A stretch of 15,903 nucleotides of DNA from assembly GCA_011390385.1 (NCBI GenBank), contig JAABSN010000076.1, forward strand, positions 1 to 15,903. Reading direction: 5' to 3'. Of the stretch, positions 1-9,003 are shown piece by piece (position 1 is the stretch's first letter; the number at the start of each line of letters is the position of its first letter). The notes under the pieces were generated by a model. That model was not told the DNA's origin and made no database searches. It saw nothing but the letters and a program-made list of their open reading frames with translations. The position numbers were made by a program, and so were the translations under genes. The stretch is from Thioalkalivibrio nitratireducens. Lineage in GTDB: Bacteria; Pseudomonadota; Gammaproteobacteria; Ectothiorhodospirales; Ectothiorhodospiraceae.

Positions 1-17
1 CGGGTGGGAGAGCGAGG

Positions 18-80
18 GCAGTTTTTCATGATTTCGAGGCGCATAGTGGTTCTATGCAACGAGAAATCAGGGAAAAATGC
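18..80. repeat. Imperfect inverted repeat (about 63 bp)
   Basis: Seen in sequence: the left part (T-run, then TGATTTC, then GCATAG) recurs as reverse complement on the right. The centre is a perfect 6-bp stem GCATAG/CTATGC with a 5-nt loop at 47-51; the outer arms match imperfectly. It lies 20-odd bp from a REP unit, so this short intergenic stretch is repeat-derived. Inference: remnant of a non-autonomous palindromic element or a transcribed hairpin. Nothing else is recognised in 1-183, and no end of an upstream gene can be assigned. Confidence 0.5.
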
Positions 81-103
81 ACCGCTCTTCCCACCGGCGC
101 AGT

Positions 104-134
104 AGGAGCAGCCCAAGTCCGACAGGCTGCTAGG
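104..134 (-). repeat. REP-like palindromic unit, copy 1
   Basis: On the minus strand this unit carries the core GCCTGTCGGACTTGGGC also found at 1620-1641 and 4245-4278, and inverted at 1655-1676. By itself it folds into a 7-bp stem (AGCAGCC/GGCTGCT) with an 11-nt loop. It sits about 50 bp upstream of the CDP-alcohol phosphatidyltransferase start. Short extragenic hairpin units of this kind are typical of REP families mobilised by RAYT transposases. No RAYT gene is in the window, so that link is inference. Confidence 0.75.
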
Positions 135-183
135 CAACACCCCGGCGGCGGAGTTTCGGCTTGCGTCGCTTTTTCAGGATCCC

Positions 184-972
184 ATGACCATGAATCACAG
201 CCTGTCCGAAGCGCAATGGCGAGACTTGATCCGGCAGCTCGGAAATCGGGCTGCCCTCTGGAGGATAGAACTTCTCCTTGGCGCGGTGATCGTCGTGACC
301 TCGGCTGCAGGTTTCCATGTGGTAACCGGAGTATCCCCGGCCGTATTCGGGACGTCTGTGCTCGCTTATGCGGCGCTGGCAGGGATGGTGCTGTGCTCCG
401 CACCCCCTTTTTCAGGCGAGGGCGGTCCCGGGCCGGCCAATCGGGTGACGTTTCTCCGCGCGGCGCTCGTCGTGCCGGTTGCGGTGATGATGCTCCACCC
501 CTCTTCCCTGGACGGAGCCACAATCTACGGGCTGCTCGCGTTGGCGGCGCTGGCCTTGCTGCTGGACGCCGTGGACGGCGCCGTTGCTCGCCGCACCGGA
601 TGGGTCACCGCCTTTGGCGCTCGCTTCGATATGGAACTCGACGCACTGCTGATCATGGTCCTGGCCGTCCTGGTCTGGCAGACAGGGCAGGCCGGTATCT
701 GGGTGCTGTTGATCGGTCTGATGCGCTATCTGTTCGTCGCCGCGGGTTGGCGATGGACGTGGCTGGAGAACGATCTTCCCCCGAGTCGGCGTCGGCAGGC
801 CATCTGTGTTGTTCAATCGGTCGCGTTGCTGGTGGCGCTCGTGCCACGGGTTCCGGCCGATCTCGCAGGCGTGATCGCACTTGGAGCGTTGCTCATGCTG
901 ACGTATTCGTTCATCGTGGACGTTCGTTGGCTCTACCTTTCCTCTCACCGTGACACGGGAGAATGCCGATGA
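184..972 (+). CDS. CDP-alcohol phosphatidyltransferase family membrane protein
   Basis: A 262-residue integral membrane enzyme expected to move a phosphoalcohol between CDP-linked donor and acceptor in phospholipid synthesis, at the inner membrane. The family signature D-G-x2-A-R-x8-G-x3-D-x3-D is complete: D131, G132, A135, R136, G145, D149, D153. It is preceded by the family's N-R-x-T-x-x-R segment near residues 86-92. About six hydrophobic segments are visible (around 28-48, 54-72, 92-105, 113-130, 154-187, 207-247). The ATG at 184 has an AGGA about 8 nt upstream; a second ATG at 190 is possible. The stop overlaps the start of the YceI-like gene, so the two are probably translationally coupled. 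The alcohol substrate cannot be told from sequence; a phosphatidylglycerophosphate synthase or a specialised family member are both possible, so no symbol is given. Confidence 0.85.
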   Translation: MTMNHSLSEAQWRDLIRQLGNRAALWRIELLLGAVIVVTSAAGFHVVTGVSPAVFGTSVLAYAALAGMVLCSAPPFSGEGGPGPANRVTFLRAALVVPVAVMMLHPSSLDGATIYGLLALAALALLLDAVDGAVARRTGWVTAFGARFDMELDALLIMVLAVLVWQTGQAGIWVLLIGLMRYLFVAAGWRWTWLENDLPPSRRRQAICVVQSVALLVALVPRVPADLAGVIALGALLMLTYSFIVDVRWLYLSSHRDTGECR

Positions 973-1592
973 CTCTGAAAAATCCAAGACTCAGCCGCGC
1001 GAGTGCGATGCTGATCTTCCTCTTGTCGATGGCCTTGCCCCCGTTCGCGCATGCCGAAATGGAGCGCTGGGTGATCGACGAGGAACACTTCGCGGTCGGT
1101 TTTCTGGTCGACCACATTGGTTTCGCGCGGGTACTGGGGATGTTTCTTCGCGCCGAAGGCCATTTCCTGTACAACCCGGAAACCATGGAGATCGGCGGTG
1201 GAGAATGGGTGATCCACACGGACAGCGTTTTCAGCAATCATGACAAAAGGGATGAACACCTGCGTGGAAGTGACTTTCTCGATGTCGAGCGGTATCCGCG
1301 TATGGTTTTCCGCCCGCAAAGCTGGACGCCAACCGCTGACGGCGCGGGACGCTTGACGGGCAGCCTGGAACTCCTTGGGCAGACCCGGCCGGTAACGCTG
1401 GATGCGCGTATCAACAAGATCGGACGTTATCCCTTGCCTCTTGGTGGTTTGTTCTCTCGCCCTGAAGTGCTTGGTGCGTCGCTACGCGGCACGATCCGCC
1501 GCAGCGAGTGGGGCATGACCTACGGGGTGTCGCGGGGTCTGGTCGGCGACGAGATCGAATTGATCCTGGAGTTCGAAGCCCAGCGTCAGTGA
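969..1592 (+). CDS. YceI-family secreted lipid/isoprenoid-binding-type protein
   Basis: 207 residues. The N-terminus is a clear signal peptide (basic start, hydrophobic core 12-24, probable cleavage after AHA at 27-29), so the product is periplasmic. The remainder matches the YceI lipocalin-like beta-barrel family: the HDKRDEHLRGSDFLDV block (91-106), the GQTRPVTLDA strand (137-146) and the GTIRRSEWGM block (174-183). Family members bind long isoprenoid or quinone-type lipids; the ligand here is unknown. I chose the ATG at 969 over 963 because GGGAG lies 7 nt upstream of 969 and only 1 nt from 963. It overlaps the upstream stop as ATGA. Pairing with a phospholipid-type transferase suggests an envelope-lipid role, but that is inference. 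Confidence 0.88.
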   Translation: MTLKNPRLSRASAMLIFLLSMALPPFAHAEMERWVIDEEHFAVGFLVDHIGFARVLGMFLRAEGHFLYNPETMEIGGGEWVIHTDSVFSNHDKRDEHLRGSDFLDVERYPRMVFRPQSWTPTADGAGRLTGSLELLGQTRPVTLDARINKIGRYPLPLGGLFSRPEVLGASLRGTIRRSEWGMTYGVSRGLVGDEIELILEFEAQRQ

Positions 1593-1619
1593 ACAGACCC
1601 TGTTCGGGTGGGTGGGACA

Positions 1620-1676
1620 CCAGGAGCCTGTCGGACTTGGGCTCGCTACGGGCACCCAGGTCCGACAGGCTCCTGG
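1620..1676. repeat. REP doublet (REPIN-like) hairpin, copies 2 and 3
   Basis: Two REP units face each other: arms 1620-1641 and 1655-1676 pair over 22 positions with a single G-T wobble, around a 13-nt loop. Each arm carries the same core as the units at 104-134 and 4245-4278. It lies between the YceI-like gene (27 bp after its stop) and the rhodanese gene (23 bp before its start). There is no T-run after the stem, so it is not a standard intrinsic terminator, but such a stable hairpin could stabilise the upstream message or reduce read-through. Opposed REP units of this layout are called REPINs in other bacteria. Confidence 0.88.
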
Positions 1677-1699
1677 GGCGAATGACTGGAGGAAGCGGG

Positions 1700-2050
1700 A
1701 TGAGTATGTTGAGTTGGTGGCCTTTCGGGCGGGTGCCCGAGATTTCCGCGAATGAACTGTCCAAGGCTCTTGATCGCGGTGAAGTGCAGGTAGTGGATGT
1801 GCGAACCGGTGTGGAATTCCGCCGCAGCCGGATTCCCGGAGCCATTCATTTGCCGATCACCCGTTTCAGCGATGCGAATCTGAAGCAGCTCGGGCTTGAT
1901 CCCCGGCGACCGGTGGTCGCCATCTGCCTGACGGCGCACAGGAGCATTCCGGCTGTCCGAAAGCTCGCGGAATTGGGGTTCGACGCCCGGCAACTCCGAG
2001 GTGGCATGCGGGCATGGTGGCGGTACGGCGGACGTTGCGAAGAAGCCTGA
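1700..2050 (+). CDS. Single-domain rhodanese-like sulfurtransferase
   Basis: 116 residues forming one rhodanese domain: D33-V-R35 early motif, GAIHLP at 47-52, catalytic loop beginning with Cys76 (CLTAHRS, 76-82) and the C-terminal GGMRAW (101-106). The cysteine needed for the persulfide intermediate is present, so sulfane-sulfur transfer is plausible; the loop does not tell the donor or acceptor. No signal peptide is seen, so it is probably cytoplasmic. The ATG at 1700 follows a strong GGAGG (1688-1692). The reading frame stays open back to 1508, but that extension reads through the REP hairpin and the end of the YceI-like gene and is rejected. It neighbours a sulfur-globule-like gene, which fits a sulfur-metabolising host. 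Confidence 0.88.
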   Translation: MSMLSWWPFGRVPEISANELSKALDRGEVQVVDVRTGVEFRRSRIPGAIHLPITRFSDANLKQLGLDPRRPVVAICLTAHRSIPAVRKLAELGFDARQLRGGMRAWWRYGGRCEEA

Positions 2051-2067
2051 CGGGTTCCGTGGGCCTG

Positions 2068-2086
2068 CCGGGCTCAGGTTGCCCGG
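2068..2086 (+). other. GC hairpin after the rhodanese gene
   Basis: CCGGGC (2068-2073) and GCCCGG (2081-2086) form a perfect 6-bp stem with a 7-nt loop, 17 bp after the rhodanese stop. No T-run follows, so it is at best a weak or Rho-assisted terminator. Confidence 0.35.
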
Positions 2087-2100
2087 TGGCGGGGGAATAC

Positions 2101-2151
2101 TTGACGCTCTGCGCCGTCTTTCGGTAATGTATACCCATATATCGTTATATT
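2101..2151 (+). promoter_or_regulatory. Possible promoter region of the sulfur-globule-like gene
   Basis: TTGACG at 2101-2106 is a good -35 box (5/6). The best-spaced -10 (TAATGT, 2125-2130, 18-bp spacer) is weak (3/6), while a better -10-like TATATT lies at 2146-2151 without a good -35. The segment 2121-2160 is strikingly AT-rich compared with its surroundings, as expected of a promoter. The leader to the ATG at 2292 would be about 130-150 nt. Confidence 0.35.
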
Positions 2152-2291
2152 CTTATGTAGTGTTCACCGGCGAGTCGCCGTCGGGTGATTCAAGGGTGAA
2201 AGTGCAGTGACCACGCCTGCCACGCCCATGCTGTGGCTCAGCGGGCGCAAAAGACAAAAACGTTTCTTCGCGATCGAAAAGGAGAACAGTC

Positions 2292-2654
2292 ATGCGCAAA
2301 TCTCTCAAGGTTCTGGCGGCTTCCGCTCTTGTTCTGGCCTTTGCAGCGCCGATGCAATCCAGTGCTCAATGGTATGGACCCGGCTACGGATACGGCCCTT
2401 ATTATGGCCCCGGCTACTATGGTCCGGGTTATGGCCGTGGCTGGGGTGACTGGTTCGGCCTCGGCGACCTGTTCGGCGACTTCGGTTTCTCGATGCGTGG
2501 CAGCGGTCGGGGTTGGGGTCGCGGGTATGGGCGCGGAGATGGCTGGGGTTACTACGATCCCTACTATCGTGGCTGGGGGTACGCGCCGTACTACGGCGGA
2601 CCGTGGGGAGCGCCGGCTCCGCAACAGTCCGAGTCCGAATCCGAGTCCGAATAG
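2292..2654 (+). CDS. Secreted Gly/Tyr-rich protein, sulfur globule protein-like
   Basis: 120 residues. Residues 1-25 form a signal peptide with probable cleavage SSA|Q. The mature part is very rich in Gly, Tyr, Pro and Trp: GPGYG-type repeats at 29-48, a WFGLGDLFGDFGF segment in the middle, RGWGRGYGRG, then another Tyr/Gly-rich stretch. This composition and order resemble the sulfur globule proteins that coat periplasmic sulfur deposits in purple and other sulfur bacteria (CV1/CV2-type). The identification rests on composition and layout, not catalytic motifs, so other structural or cell-surface proteins remain possible. A strong Shine-Dalgarno (AAAAGGAGA, about 7 nt from the ATG) suggests high expression, and a strong terminator follows at once, so it is probably a single-gene unit. 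Oddity: the C-terminus is a pure Ser-Glu tail (113-120), discussed in the findings. Confidence 0.72.
   Translation: MRKSLKVLAASALVLAFAAPMQSSAQWYGPGYGYGPYYGPGYYGPGYGRGWGDWFGLGDLFGDFGFSMRGSGRGWGRGYGRGDGWGYYDPYYRGWGYAPYYGGPWGAPAPQQSESESESE
2628..2651 (+). repeat. Tandem 12-bp repeat encoding the Ser-Glu tail
   Basis: TCCGAGTCCGAA occurs twice in tandem (2628-2639, 2640-2651), directly before the stop codon. Each unit encodes Ser-Glu-Ser-Glu. Units are a multiple of three, so copy changes by slippage would keep the frame. Confidence 0.9.
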
Positions 2655-2679
2655 ATCTGACGACGCAGCCTGACGTTGC

Positions 2680-2713
2680 AAGCCCGGTCCGCAAGGACCG
2701 GGCTTTCTTGTTT
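2680..2713 (+). terminator. Intrinsic terminator after the sulfur-globule-like gene
   Basis: An 11-bp perfect GC-rich stem, AAGCCCGGTCC / GGACCGGGCTT, encloses a GCAA tetraloop (2691-2694). It is followed by a T-rich stretch (TTTCTTGTTT). It is the best Rho-independent terminator in the window and starts 25 bp past the stop codon. Confidence 0.92.
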
Positions 2714-2844
2714 GCGCACACGCGTTTTCCGGTCACACCAGTTTGTGTTTCTGGGGATGGTTCCGGATGGGATTCGCGGTCGATGATCGAGGTGGATGTG
2801 ATAGGCTTCGCCGTCCCGAAACGAGTCCAGGGTGGGCGTTGATC

Positions 2845-3765
2845 ATGTTCAAGAACCTGCGTTTGTACCGCCTTTCCAGTCCATTCACGCATGGTCCTCA
2901 TAGTCTGGATGAACATCTGCAGGCCACTGTATTTCGGCCTTGCGGCAAGTTGGAGCAACAGACGCTGGGTTGGGTGCCACCCCTTGGGCGGCGCGCGAAG
3001 CTGCTGACACATGCTTGTGGTTCAGCCGTGGTCCTGTGCGCACGCAAGGAGTCCCGCATGCTGCCACCCGCTGTCGTCAACGAGGAACTGGCCGAGAAGG
3101 TCGCACTGATCGAGGATAGCGAAAGCCGTCGGGTGGGTCGGAAGGAACGTCAGGAGATCAAGGAAGAGATTGTCCACGAACTGCTGCCCCGGGCCTTTAC
3201 GCGTTCCAGCCATGTCCTTGCGATGATCCTGCCGCGCAGCGGCTGGGTGGTGATCGACAGTTCGAGCAAGGTCCGATCAGAGGAGTTCCTGAGCCTGCTG
3301 CGGGAGGCCCTGGGATCGCTGCCAGTGGCGATGCCCCGGCTGCAGGCGGATCCTGCGGTGGTCATGACCTCATGGGTGGGCGGCGAGAGCCTCCCGGCAG
3401 GGCTCGAACTCGGCGATGAGTGCGAGTTGCAGGAGTCCGGAGAGGACGGCGGCAGTGTTCGAGTGAAGCGGGTCGAGTTGCTGTCGGACGAGATCCGCAC
3501 TCACCTTGGTGCCGGGAAGCGTGTTTCCAGACTGGCGCTGGGCGTCGACGAAAGGATGCGTTTTGTTCTTGATGCAGAACTTGGAATCCGACGCCTGGCG
3601 TTCGAGGACGTGGTGTTGGAGTCGTTGAAGGATGTGGACGGTGAGGATGATCTGGCGCGGATGGATGCCGAATTCACGCTGTTGAGTCTGGAACTGGAGG
3701 CTCTGATCCCTCGAGTGCTCGAATGGTTTGGCGGTGAGCAGGGAACCGCAAGCGAAGCAGCCTGA
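2845..3765 (+). CDS. rdgC: Recombination-associated protein RdgC
   Basis: 306 residues, near the usual length of about 300. RdgC forms a ring-shaped dimer around DNA and limits RecA filament activity; it acts in the nucleoid. Recognised by the N-terminus MFKNLRLYRL, the LGWVPPLG block (41-48), the VVLCARKES stretch (62-70), LLPRAF (113-118), LGSLPV (156-161) and the C-terminal L-S-L-E-L-E-A-L-I region. The ATG at 2845 is chosen because it begins exactly where RdgC proteins do. The same frame is open from 2743, but that part resembles nothing in the family. The Shine-Dalgarno is poor (GGGCG). The gene stands alone: a terminator lies upstream and a repeat-bearing non-coding stretch downstream. 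Confidence 0.95.
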   Translation: MFKNLRLYRLSSPFTHGPHSLDEHLQATVFRPCGKLEQQTLGWVPPLGRRAKLLTHACGSAVVLCARKESRMLPPAVVNEELAEKVALIEDSESRRVGRKERQEIKEEIVHELLPRAFTRSSHVLAMILPRSGWVVIDSSSKVRSEEFLSLLREALGSLPVAMPRLQADPAVVMTSWVGGESLPAGLELGDECELQESGEDGGSVRVKRVELLSDEIRTHLGAGKRVSRLALGVDERMRFVLDAELGIRRLAFEDVVLESLKDVDGEDDLARMDAEFTLLSLELEALIPRVLEWFGGEQGTASEAA

Positions 3766-4116
3766 GCATGGGTTCTTCCGCGGAAACGACCCTGGAGCTG
3801 GTATGGCGCTGTGCAGCAGCGCACATGCATTCCACCTTCAGCGTGAAAGCACCCGCGTAGCGCGCCGTGAGGCGCAGCCGCACCGCGCCGATACCCCCGC
3901 CGGCCCCGGCCCCCAGGCTCCGGGGTCTCCAACGGTGCAATTCGTTGCACTCATTGACACCCTGCGCCTTTCATGCTCTGGGGTGGCGCGCACCGGCATG
4001 ACCGTTAGCGCCGTCCTTTCCAGCACACCATGCAATCCGACCCCGGATCTGGCGATCGGCCGGACGTGGTGATCCGGATGTCATCGGTCTTGCGCCATCA
4101 CGGGCAAGCGCTCCCC
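3766..4116. other. Non-coding stretch after rdgC
   Basis: About 350 bp with no convincing gene. Visible structure: a 6-bp stem hairpin at 3806-3822 (GCGCTG/CAGCGC) about 40 bp after rdgC, without a T-run; a C/G-rich tract at 3895-3927; and a hairpin with a TTCG tetraloop at 3935-3950 (GTGCAA/TTGCAC). The second hairpin looks like a fragment of a dispersed palindromic repeat, but no second copy is in the window. Confidence 0.5.
3935..3950. repeat. Hairpin with TTCG tetraloop
   Basis: Perfect 6-bp stem GTGCAA-TTCG-TTGCAC in the rdgC-acnA intergenic region. UUCG loops are unusually stable in RNA. Only a short T-poor stretch follows, so it does not look like an intrinsic terminator. Confidence 0.5.
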
Positions 4117-4121
4117 CCTAG

Positions 4122-4245
4122 GGAAGTGCTGATTAGTGCACTTGTCATTGCGAGCGAAGCGCGGCAATCTAAAAGGCACTTTTTAAATCCATGCCTTATG
4201 GATCGCCGCTTCGCTCCTCGCGATGACGCATTAATCAGCGCTTCC
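4122..4245. mobile_element. MITE-like palindromic element with IS5-like ends
   Basis: 124 bp with about 45-bp imperfect terminal inverted repeats: left GGAAGTGCTGATTAGTGC, right end reversed GGAAGCGCTGATTAATGC. The inner parts are GTCATTGCGAGCGAAGCG on one side and its diverged mirror on the other (GTCATCGCGAGGAGCGAAGC), with an AT-rich centre at 4170-4200. Both ends are flanked by CTAG (4118-4121 and 4246-4249), consistent with a 4-bp target duplication. There is no transposase inside, so it is non-autonomous. IS5-subgroup elements begin with GGAAG and duplicate YTAR sites such as CTAG, so an IS5-type transposase is the likely mover; this is inference. The inner GTCATTGCGAG...GGCAATC motif is a widespread proteobacterial intergenic repeat. 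Confidence 0.82.
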
Positions 4246-4278
4246 CTAGGAGCCTGTCGGACTTGGGCTGCTCCCAGG
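4245..4278 (+). repeat. REP-like palindromic unit, copy 4
   Basis: CCTAGGAGCCTGTCGGACTT followed by GGGCTGCTCC: same core as copies 1-3. It folds on itself as CCTAGGAGC/GCTCCCAGG with a bulge. Its first bases (CCTAG) coincide with the right border of the MITE. It ends 24 bp from the aconitase stop, in the 3' flank of that minus-strand gene. Confidence 0.82.
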
Positions 4279-4302
4279 AGGGGAGAACGCGATGAATGGC
4301 AG

Positions 4303-7053
<2,751 letters not shown>

Positions 7054-7069
7054 GATGTCGTTCCCAGGG

Positions 7070-7699
7070 TCAGGTGTTGAGTCGATGCAGCAGGTTTCTG
7101 GCCTCATTGATCAGTCGGTTGCGCCCGAAAAGCAGCTTCCAGCGCGAGCCTCCCGCCTGGCGCCAGAGTACCGCGGCGCGAATACCGGAAAGGAGTACCG
7201 CTCTGATGCGGGCGGCTACGTTGGCATTGGAGAGGTGGGTCTGTTCACCCTGTACGATGATCCGCGGCCCCAACCTGGAAATCGATTCCTGATAGACATC
7301 GGCCAGGCGGGCGATCACGCTTTCATGGGACAGGTTGAAGTATTCGACCTGGCGTTCGGCGGCTTTCAGCCCGTCGCCAAGGGCGTTGAGCATCTCGGGA
7401 TTCCCCTGGAGTTTCTTCTCCAGAAAGATGAGGCCGATCGCGTACCGGGTGATCTCCATGTCCGGTGGCTTGCCGCCGGACTTGAGTTGCACCTCGATCC
7501 GTTCCAGACCGGTTCGCAGATTGGCTTCGCCGCGAAAAATCTCGGCCGGCATGTCCACGTCGAAGGCAAACAGGCTTCCGATCAGGATTTCGAACTCGTG
7601 TTCGTCGCAATGGCCGCGCCAGGCAAGATCCTTGACCAGGGATGCGGCCTGGAAGATCGCGGCAAGCGCCAGGGTTCGGTTGTAGTCGGTACGCTCCAA
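7070..7699 (-). CDS. hflD: High-frequency lysogenization protein HflD homolog
   Basis: 209 residues from a TTG start (E. coli HflD is 213). In E. coli HflD is a peripheral inner-membrane protein that binds the phage lambda CII activator; its housekeeping role is poorly defined. It is recognised by the N-terminal [12 protein letters not shown] block, GHCDE, the E-A-N-L-R-x-G-L-E stretch, LGPRI, the C-terminal [17 protein letters not shown] signature, and RNRLINEA. The TTG at 7699 places the start where family members begin (E. coli: A-K-N-Y-Y-D-I-T-L-A-L-A), with only a weak purine stretch upstream. The frame is open to an ATG at 7804, but the extra 35 residues match nothing and lack a ribosome site. 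It lies downstream of mnmA, the conserved arrangement. Confidence 0.93.
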   Translation of the reverse strand: MERTDYNRTLALAAIFQAASLVKDLAWRGHCDEHEFEILIGSLFAFDVDMPAEIFRGEANLRTGLERIEVQLKSGGKPPDMEITRYAIGLIFLEKKLQGNPEMLNALGDGLKAAERQVEYFNLSHESVIARLADVYQESISRLGPRIIVQGEQTHLSNANVAARIRAVLLSGIRAAVLWRQAGGSRWKLLFGRNRLINEARNLLHRLNT

Positions 7700-7779
7700 G
7701 GGTGCTCTATCTCGCGGTTGGGACAGTGGATTCCAGCAGTCTGTCTGGTCTGCCAGGGGAACGCGGCTCAAGCCGTTGT

Positions 7780-7793
7780 CGCCGGAACCGGCG
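7780..7793. repeat. Short perfect hairpin in the mnmA-hflD gap
   Basis: CGCCGG-AA-CCGGCG within the 191-bp gap between the mnmA stop and the hflD TTG. With only a 2-nt loop it would open by a base pair or so. No T-run or promoter is clear in the gap. Confidence 0.35.
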
Positions 7794-7890
7794 CGGCGAT
7801 CCATAAGTCGCGGATCAGCCTCAGCGTCGCCGGGATGGCCGCGCTGCGCTCTTAATGACAGGACCCCTTTTCAGCGCGTTGTTGGCGTTA

Positions 7891-9003
7891 CTATACCGGA
7901 AGTGACGCGTCCGGCCGCGGTTTTCCGTTGGCGATCACGGCCCCGCCGAGGCACTCGCGGTTGCGGTAAAACACGATGGACTGCCCCGGTGCCACGGCAC
8001 GCTGCGGTTGTGCGAACGCCACCTGCAGGCCGTTCACGGACATGTGGGTGATACGCACGACCTGCAGGGGCTGCCGGTGGCGAATGCGAGCAAGCAGAGA
8101 TTCCCCTTCCGCTGGCGGATACAGGATCCAGTGCGGAGCCTCCGTCACCAGTTGGTGGCTGAGCAGCAGAGGGTGATCGGTCTGCTGGGCAACGATCAGC
8201 CGGTTGTGATGGATGTCCTTGGCCACAACGTACCAGGGTGCTTCGCCGGCCCCGTCGACGCCGCCGATGCCGAGGCCCTGGCGCTGCCCCGGCGTGTAGA
8301 ACATCAGTCCCCGGTGCCTGCCGATGATTCGGCCTTCGGGCGTGCAGATATCCCCTTCGGATGCATGCAGGTAGCGGGAGAGAAAATCCCGGAAGCGCCG
8401 TTCGCCGATGAAGCAGATGCCCGTGCTGTCCTTGCGCGCGTGGTTGGGCAGCCCGAGGTCGTGAGCGATCCGGCGCACCTCGGTTTTCAGAAGTGCGCCG
8501 AGCGGGAACAATGCCGGCCGAAGCTGTTCCTGCGTCATCCGGCATAGGAAATAGGTCTGATCCTTGCCAGCATCAGCGGCGCGGAGCAGGTGCGATGCAT
8601 CTGCCTCGTGCAGTATGTCTGCGTAATGTCCGCTCGCGACATGGGTTGCGCCGCGTCGGCGCGCCTGATCCAGCAGGGCAGGGAACTTGATTTCGCGATT
8701 GCAGAGGATGTCGGGGTTCGGGGTTCGACCCGCTTCGTATTCTGCGAGAAAATGTCTGAACACCCGCTGCCAGTACTCTGCCGCGTAATTGGCCTTGTGC
8801 AGGGGGATGCCGAGTTGCGTGGCGACGTCGCGCGCCATCGCCAGATCGGCCTCGGCTGCGCAGTAGCCGGCCTCGTCATCCTCCTCCCAGTTCTTCATGA
8901 ACAGGCCTTCGACGCGGTACCCGGCCTCCAGCAGGCGTGCGCCCGCCACTGCCGAGTCCACCCCCCCGGAAAGACCGAGAACGACCTTGGCCGCCTGCAT
9001 CAT
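7891..9003 (-). CDS. mnmA: tRNA-specific 2-thiouridylase MnmA
   Basis: 370 residues (E. coli 368). It makes the 2-thio group of 5-substituted 2-thiouridine at wobble position 34 of the tRNAs for Lys, Glu and Gln, using ATP and sulfur passed along the Tus relay. The PP-loop ATP site SGGVDS is at 12-17. The nucleophile Cys101 is in TPNPDILCNREIKF and the persulfide Cys197 in STGICFIGER, matching E. coli Cys102 and Cys199. The MKNWEEDDEAGYC block (36-48) is typical. The start ATG (9001-9003) overlaps the nudJ stop as ATGA, so the two are translationally coupled; a second ATG follows immediately. Upstream nudJ and downstream hflD are the usual gammaproteobacterial neighbours. Confidence 0.97.
   Translation of the reverse strand: MMQAAKVVLGLSGGVDSAVAGARLLEAGYRVEGLFMKNWEEDDEAGYCAAEADLAMARDVATQLGIPLHKANYAAEYWQRVFRHFLAEYEAGRTPNPDILCNREIKFPALLDQARRRGATHVASGHYADILHEADASHLLRAADAGKDQTYFLCRMTQEQLRPALFPLGALLKTEVRRIAHDLGLPNHARKDSTGICFIGERRFRDFLSRYLHASEGDICTPEGRIIGRHRGLMFYTPGQRQGLGIGGVDGAGEAPWYVVAKDIHHNRLIVAQQTDHPLLLSHQLVTEAPHWILYPPAEGESLLARIRHRQPLQVVRITHMSVNGLQVAFAQPQRAVAPGQSIVFYRNRECLGGAVIANGKPRPDASLPV

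Noticed and set aside
54..953. A 299-codon open frame over the phosphatidyltransferase gene
   Set aside because: Arg/Gly/Ala-rich translation with no family motif, starting inside repeats; the overlapping frame carries a complete CDP-alcohol phosphatidyltransferase signature.
1620..1676. REP doublet as an intrinsic terminator
   Set aside because: The stem is strong but no T-run follows, and its units recur elsewhere as a repeat family.
1508..1699. N-terminal extension of the rhodanese
   Set aside because: It overlaps the YceI-like gene and the REP hairpin; a strong GGAGG precedes the ATG at 1700, where the domain begins.
2207..2449. Small open frame overlapping the sulfur-globule-like gene start
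   Set aside because: No ribosome site and no similarity; the overlapping gene has a strong ribosome site and a signal peptide.
104..4278. CRISPR array made of the recurring units
   Set aside because: Units are palindromic, in both orientations, and kilobases apart with genes between them; no regular spacers.
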